DNA from: Pseudomonadota bacterium
Lineage (GTDB): Bacteria; Pseudomonadota; Gammaproteobacteria; Burkholderiales; Burkholderiaceae_C
Reading direction: 5' to 3'
Assembly (NCBI GenBank): GCA_023394015.1
Contig: JAEXBL010000442.1
Coordinates: 1 to 18,203 of the forward strand
Length of the DNA: 18,203 bases
The stretch's first letter is position 1. Every line of letters starts with the position of its first letter. This document shows, piece after piece, positions 15,958-18,203 of this stretch. A program made the translations under genes and the position numbers. Under the pieces are notes generated by a model. That model was not told where the DNA came from. It saw nothing but the letters and a program-made list of their open reading frames with translations, and ran no database searches.

Positions 15958-16108
15958 TAGAGCGGGTGCGCGTGGGGCCTGCCCTGGGGCGATGCGGGCG
16001 GCCCGTCGCGCCCGGCTGTGGCGGCAGGCCAACAGGCGCCGGCAGCCACCGAAGCCAGCGTGACAGCCGGTGCTGGCCGGCCGCGAGCACGGCCCCAGAA
16101 TGGCGGCC

Positions 16109-17308
16109 ATGAGCGAACACGTGGTGATCATCGGCGGCGGCGCCATCGGCAGCAGCATCGCGCGCTACCTGACGCGGCCGGAGCACCAGGCCGTGCGGCC
16201 GTGCCAGGTGACGGTGCTGGAGCGCGACTTCTCTTACGCGCGGGCCTCGTCGGCGCTGTCGGCCTCGTCGATCCGCCAGCAGTTCTCCAGCGCCGTCAAC
16301 ATGGCGATCTCGGCCTACGGCATCGGCGTGCTGCGCCAGGCCGCGACCGAACTGGCCGTGCCTGGCGAGTCGCCGCCGGCCATCGGCCTGCACGAAGGCG
16401 GCTACCTGTACCTGGCGACGCCGGCCGGCGAGACCGTGTTGCGCGAGAACCATGCTGTGCAGTGGGCCGCTGGCGCCGACGTGGCCCTGCTGGCGCCCGA
16501 GGCGCTGCACGCGCGCTTTCCGTGGCTGCACACGGATGACATCGCGCTGGGCTCGCTGGGCCTGTCGGGCGAGGGCTGGTTCGATGGCTACAGCCTGCTG
16601 CAGGCCTTCCGCGCGCAGGCGCGGGCGCAGGGCGCGCGCTACGTGCCCGCCGAGGCGCTGGGGTTCGAGATGGGAAAAGGCCGTTCACGCGCGTCCATCC
16701 GGCGCGTGCAGCTATCGAATGGAGAGCAACTGGAAGGCGAGGTGTTCGTCAACGCCGCCGGCCCCTGGGCGCGCACCGTGGCGGCCTGGGCGGGCATCGA
16801 GCTGCCGGTGGTGGCCCGGCGGCGCACGGTGTTCCACGTGAGCTGCCCCACGCCGCTGCCGCATTGCCCGCTGCTGATCGACCCCTCGGGCATCTGGCTG
16901 CGGCCCGAAGGAGCGGGCTTCATCACCGGCTTTGCGCCGCCGCCAGGGCAGGATGGCGACGACCTGCCGCTGGACGAACCCGACCACGCCGCCTTCGAAG
17001 ACTTCGTGTGGCCCACGCTGGCCGGGCGCATCCCGGCCTTCGAGGCGCTGCGCCTGCACCGCGCCTGGGCCGGCTACTACGAGATGAACCTGTTCGACCA
17101 CAACGCCATCGTCGGCCCGCACCCGGCGTGCGAGAACCTGATCTTTGCCAACGGTTTCTCGGGTCATGGCCTGCAGCAGTCGCCGGCCGTGGGCCGCGGC
17201 GTGGCCGAGTGGATCGCGCACGGCGCCTACCAGACGCTGGACTTGTCGCCGCTGGGCTGGGCGCGGGTGCTGGAAGGCCGGCCGCTGATCGAGCGCAACG
17301 TGATCTGA
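16109..17308 (+). CDS. FAD-dependent oxidoreductase (DAO family, FOXRED1-like)
   Basis: This 399-residue protein belongs to the D-amino-acid oxidase/glycine oxidase-like FAD family; its substrate is unknown. The N-terminus has the FAD-binding motif IIGGGAIGSSIA (7-18) followed by VTVLERD (35-40), whose Glu holds the ribose. SSIRQQFSS, EGWFDGYSLLQAF, VFVNAAGPWARTVAAWAGI and the C-terminal AGYYEMNLFDHNAIVGPH with FANGFSGHGLQQSPAVGR are all intact. The last two blocks strongly recall the FOXRED1 group, whose mitochondrial member helps complex I assembly; the bacterial role is not established. The ATG at 16109 is chosen because the Rossmann strand follows at once; ATG 16100 is an alternative. It converges on the immunity gene with 46 bp between them. 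Confidence 0.88.
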   Translation: MSEHVVIIGGGAIGSSIARYLTRPEHQAVRPCQVTVLERDFSYARASSALSASSIRQQFSSAVNMAISAYGIGVLRQAATELAVPGESPPAIGLHEGGYLYLATPAGETVLRENHAVQWAAGADVALLAPEALHARFPWLHTDDIALGSLGLSGEGWFDGYSLLQAFRAQARAQGARYVPAEALGFEMGKGRSRASIRRVQLSNGEQLEGEVFVNAAGPWARTVAAWAGIELPVVARRRTVFHVSCPTPLPHCPLLIDPSGIWLRPEGAGFITGFAPPPGQDGDDLPLDEPDHAAFEDFVWPTLAGRIPAFEALRLHRAWAGYYEMNLFDHNAIVGPHPACENLIFANGFSGHGLQQSPAVGRGVAEWIAHGAYQTLDLSPLGWARVLEGRPLIERNVI

Positions 17309-17326
17309 GCGGGTCGGGCGGCCCGC
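17309..17326. terminator. Possible hairpin between convergent genes
   Basis: GCGGG (17309-17313), right after the oxidoreductase stop, pairs with CCCGC (17322-17326) around 8 bases. It sits between convergent genes, where a two-way terminator is expected, but no T-run follows on either side. Weak candidate. Confidence 0.25.
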
Positions 17327-17354
17327 CACCGTGCGCTGCCGCGCGTTGTGATGC

Positions 17355-17753
17355 TCAGCCCGCAGCCGCGACGCGGATGCGGATGAAGGCGGCGAAGTCC
17401 TCGCCCACCACGTCGGGGCTGAAGTTGGTGGGGTCGACCTCGACGATGCGCCAGCCGTGGGCGGTGTCGAAGCCGCAGTGGGTGCCGGCGAAGTCGTCGC
17501 CGAACAGCAGCACCTGCGCCAGCGGCGCGGGCGTGTCGCCGAACACCTCGTCGGGCGCCAGCAGGCCGCCGTAGAGCATGAACGAGGCCTCGCCCAGCTC
17601 GCCAAAGCCGAGCGTGGTCAGAAAGTCCAGGTAGCCCTCGGGCGCCTGCGGGTGCGCGGCGCGCAGGCGCGCCAGGGCCTCGCCCGCCAGGGGGGTGAGC
17701 TTGTCCAGAGGCGGCTGCCCCTTTTCGGCTGCAAGGTCGTCGAACTGGCTCAT
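17355..17753 (-). CDS. SUKH (SMI1/KNR4) family immunity protein
   Basis: Bacterial SMI1/KNR4 proteins commonly act as immunity proteins that bind and block the nuclease of a linked polymorphic toxin. The 132 residues show the SUKH pattern: an N-terminal helix, EGYLDFLTTLGFGELG (39-54), a central strand pair with LLFGDDFAGTHCGFDT (82-97) and GWRIVEVD (100-107), and a C-terminal helix FAAFIRIRV. The start (17753) lies three bases after the toxin stop codon, the usual toxin-then-immunity order. The pairing with the neighbouring toxin is inferred from that position and from known SUKH/HNH combinations. Confidence 0.88.
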   Translation of the reverse strand: MSQFDDLAAEKGQPPLDKLTPLAGEALARLRAAHPQAPEGYLDFLTTLGFGELGEASFMLYGGLLAPDEVFGDTPAPLAQVLLFGDDFAGTHCGFDTAHGWRIVEVDPTNFSPDVVGEDFAAFIRIRVAAAG

Positions 17754-17756
17754 GGT

Positions 17757-18203
17757 TCAGGGAAAGACTTGGGCGCCGGGGCCACCGGCGCGGTGGATGC
17801 CCTGCTGGTGCTGGTCGGGAAAGCGCGCCGGGTGCATGTTCCACCAGGTGTTGGGGCCCCCGTAGCTGCTTTCGATGATGTGGTGCGCATCATAAGGTTG
17901 GCCGGCGCGGCGCACCAGGGTGCCGTTCTTCGAGTACAGGTCCTCGGTGTAGCGCGGCCAGGGCTGGCCGGTCTGCTTTTCCCACTGCGCGATCAGGTCG
18001 TTCTTGACCTTGTTGAACTGGGCGCGGTGGGCCTTGGAGTCGGCGGCGGACAGGCGCGTGTGCTCGGTCTTGGCCAAGTGCCCGTCGATCAGCTTCTGCT
18101 GCCTGGGGCCCACCGCCAGGCCGGTCTGGGCCTGGATGTCGTCGATGTAGCGGCCCCAGGCCGGCTGCGCGCCCACGCGGCTGGCGGCGGCGCCGGCCCG
18201 GGC
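17757..18203 (-). CDS. Polymorphic toxin C-terminal HNH/Endo VII-like nuclease, 5'-truncated
   Basis: The minus-strand frame is open to the window end, so only the last 148 residues are seen; the large N-terminal delivery region is outside. The C-terminal part has PYDAHHIIESSYGGPNTWWN followed by MHP, HQ and IH. This arrangement of a His-His pair, a central Asn and three later His is characteristic of toxins in the HNH/Endonuclease VII superfamily, which cut DNA or RNA. Preceding it is a charged helical segment. An in-frame GTG at 18176 exists but is unlikely to be the real start, because open frame continues upstream and the domain looks like the tip of a longer protein. The exact named subfamily (for example AHH-type) is not certain. 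The SUKH gene next to it supports a toxin role. Confidence 0.82.
   Translation of the reverse strand, partial: ARAGAAASRVGAQPAWGRYIDDIQAQTGLAVGPRQQKLIDGHLAKTEHTRLSAADSKAHRAQFNKVKNDLIAQWEKQTGQPWPRYTEDLYSKNGTLVRRAGQPYDAHHIIESSYGGPNTWWNMHPARFPDQHQQGIHRAGGPGAQVFP

Overview
The window is high-GC DNA (most genes near 70% G+C by eye). Its gene content and order fit a betaproteobacterium of the Burkholderiales, most likely Comamonadaceae. This rests on protein resemblance and on the remembered order gltD - mla genes - ibaG - murA - hisG - hisD, not on a database search. Both window edges cut through genes.

Left part (1-2185): the 3' part of gltD (glutamate synthase small subunit) is followed by ddh (meso-diaminopimelate D-dehydrogenase). 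A 210-bp gap with several stem-loops follows. The last stem-loop, with a T6 run, ends seven bases before the next start codon.

Centre (2396-10141, all + strand): this is an envelope-maintenance block. mlaF-mlaE-mlaD-mlaA-mlaC-mlaB form a complete Mla phospholipid-trafficking set: inner-membrane ABC/MCE complex, outer-membrane lipoprotein, periplasmic carrier and STAS subunit. A YadG/YadH-type ABC exporter pair comes next, then an IbaG/BolA-like protein, then murA (first committed step of peptidoglycan synthesis). A palindromic repeat lies between the exporter and ibaG, and a GC-rich hairpin-forming spacer lies in front of murA.

Right-centre (10160-12907): a MOSC-domain protein, then hisG (short form) and hisD with overlapping stop and start codons. 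The next histidine gene does not follow. Three bases after hisD begins a NERD-domain protein with a C-terminal zinc-finger-like motif, in DNA of clearly lower G+C. This looks like an acquired gene placed inside the his transcription unit.

Right part (13965-18203): minus-strand genes for a flavodoxin-fold protein, a class I methyltransferase and a Blc-type lipocalin; a plus-strand FOXRED1-like FAD oxidoreductase; and at the edge a minus-strand toxin/immunity module. That module is the C-terminal HNH/Endo VII-like nuclease end of a larger polymorphic toxin, followed after 3 bp by a SUKH (SMI1/KNR4) immunity protein.

The least explained signal is a dispersed palindromic repeat, present at 8305-8414 and 14519-14637. 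Both copies share a 12-mer, then a small hairpin with the same TGAC loop but different, compensating stem bases, then a GAAGCGAAG core bracketed by GTCAT. No tRNA, rRNA, CRISPR array or insertion sequence was seen, and no gene-free stretch exceeds 300 bases.
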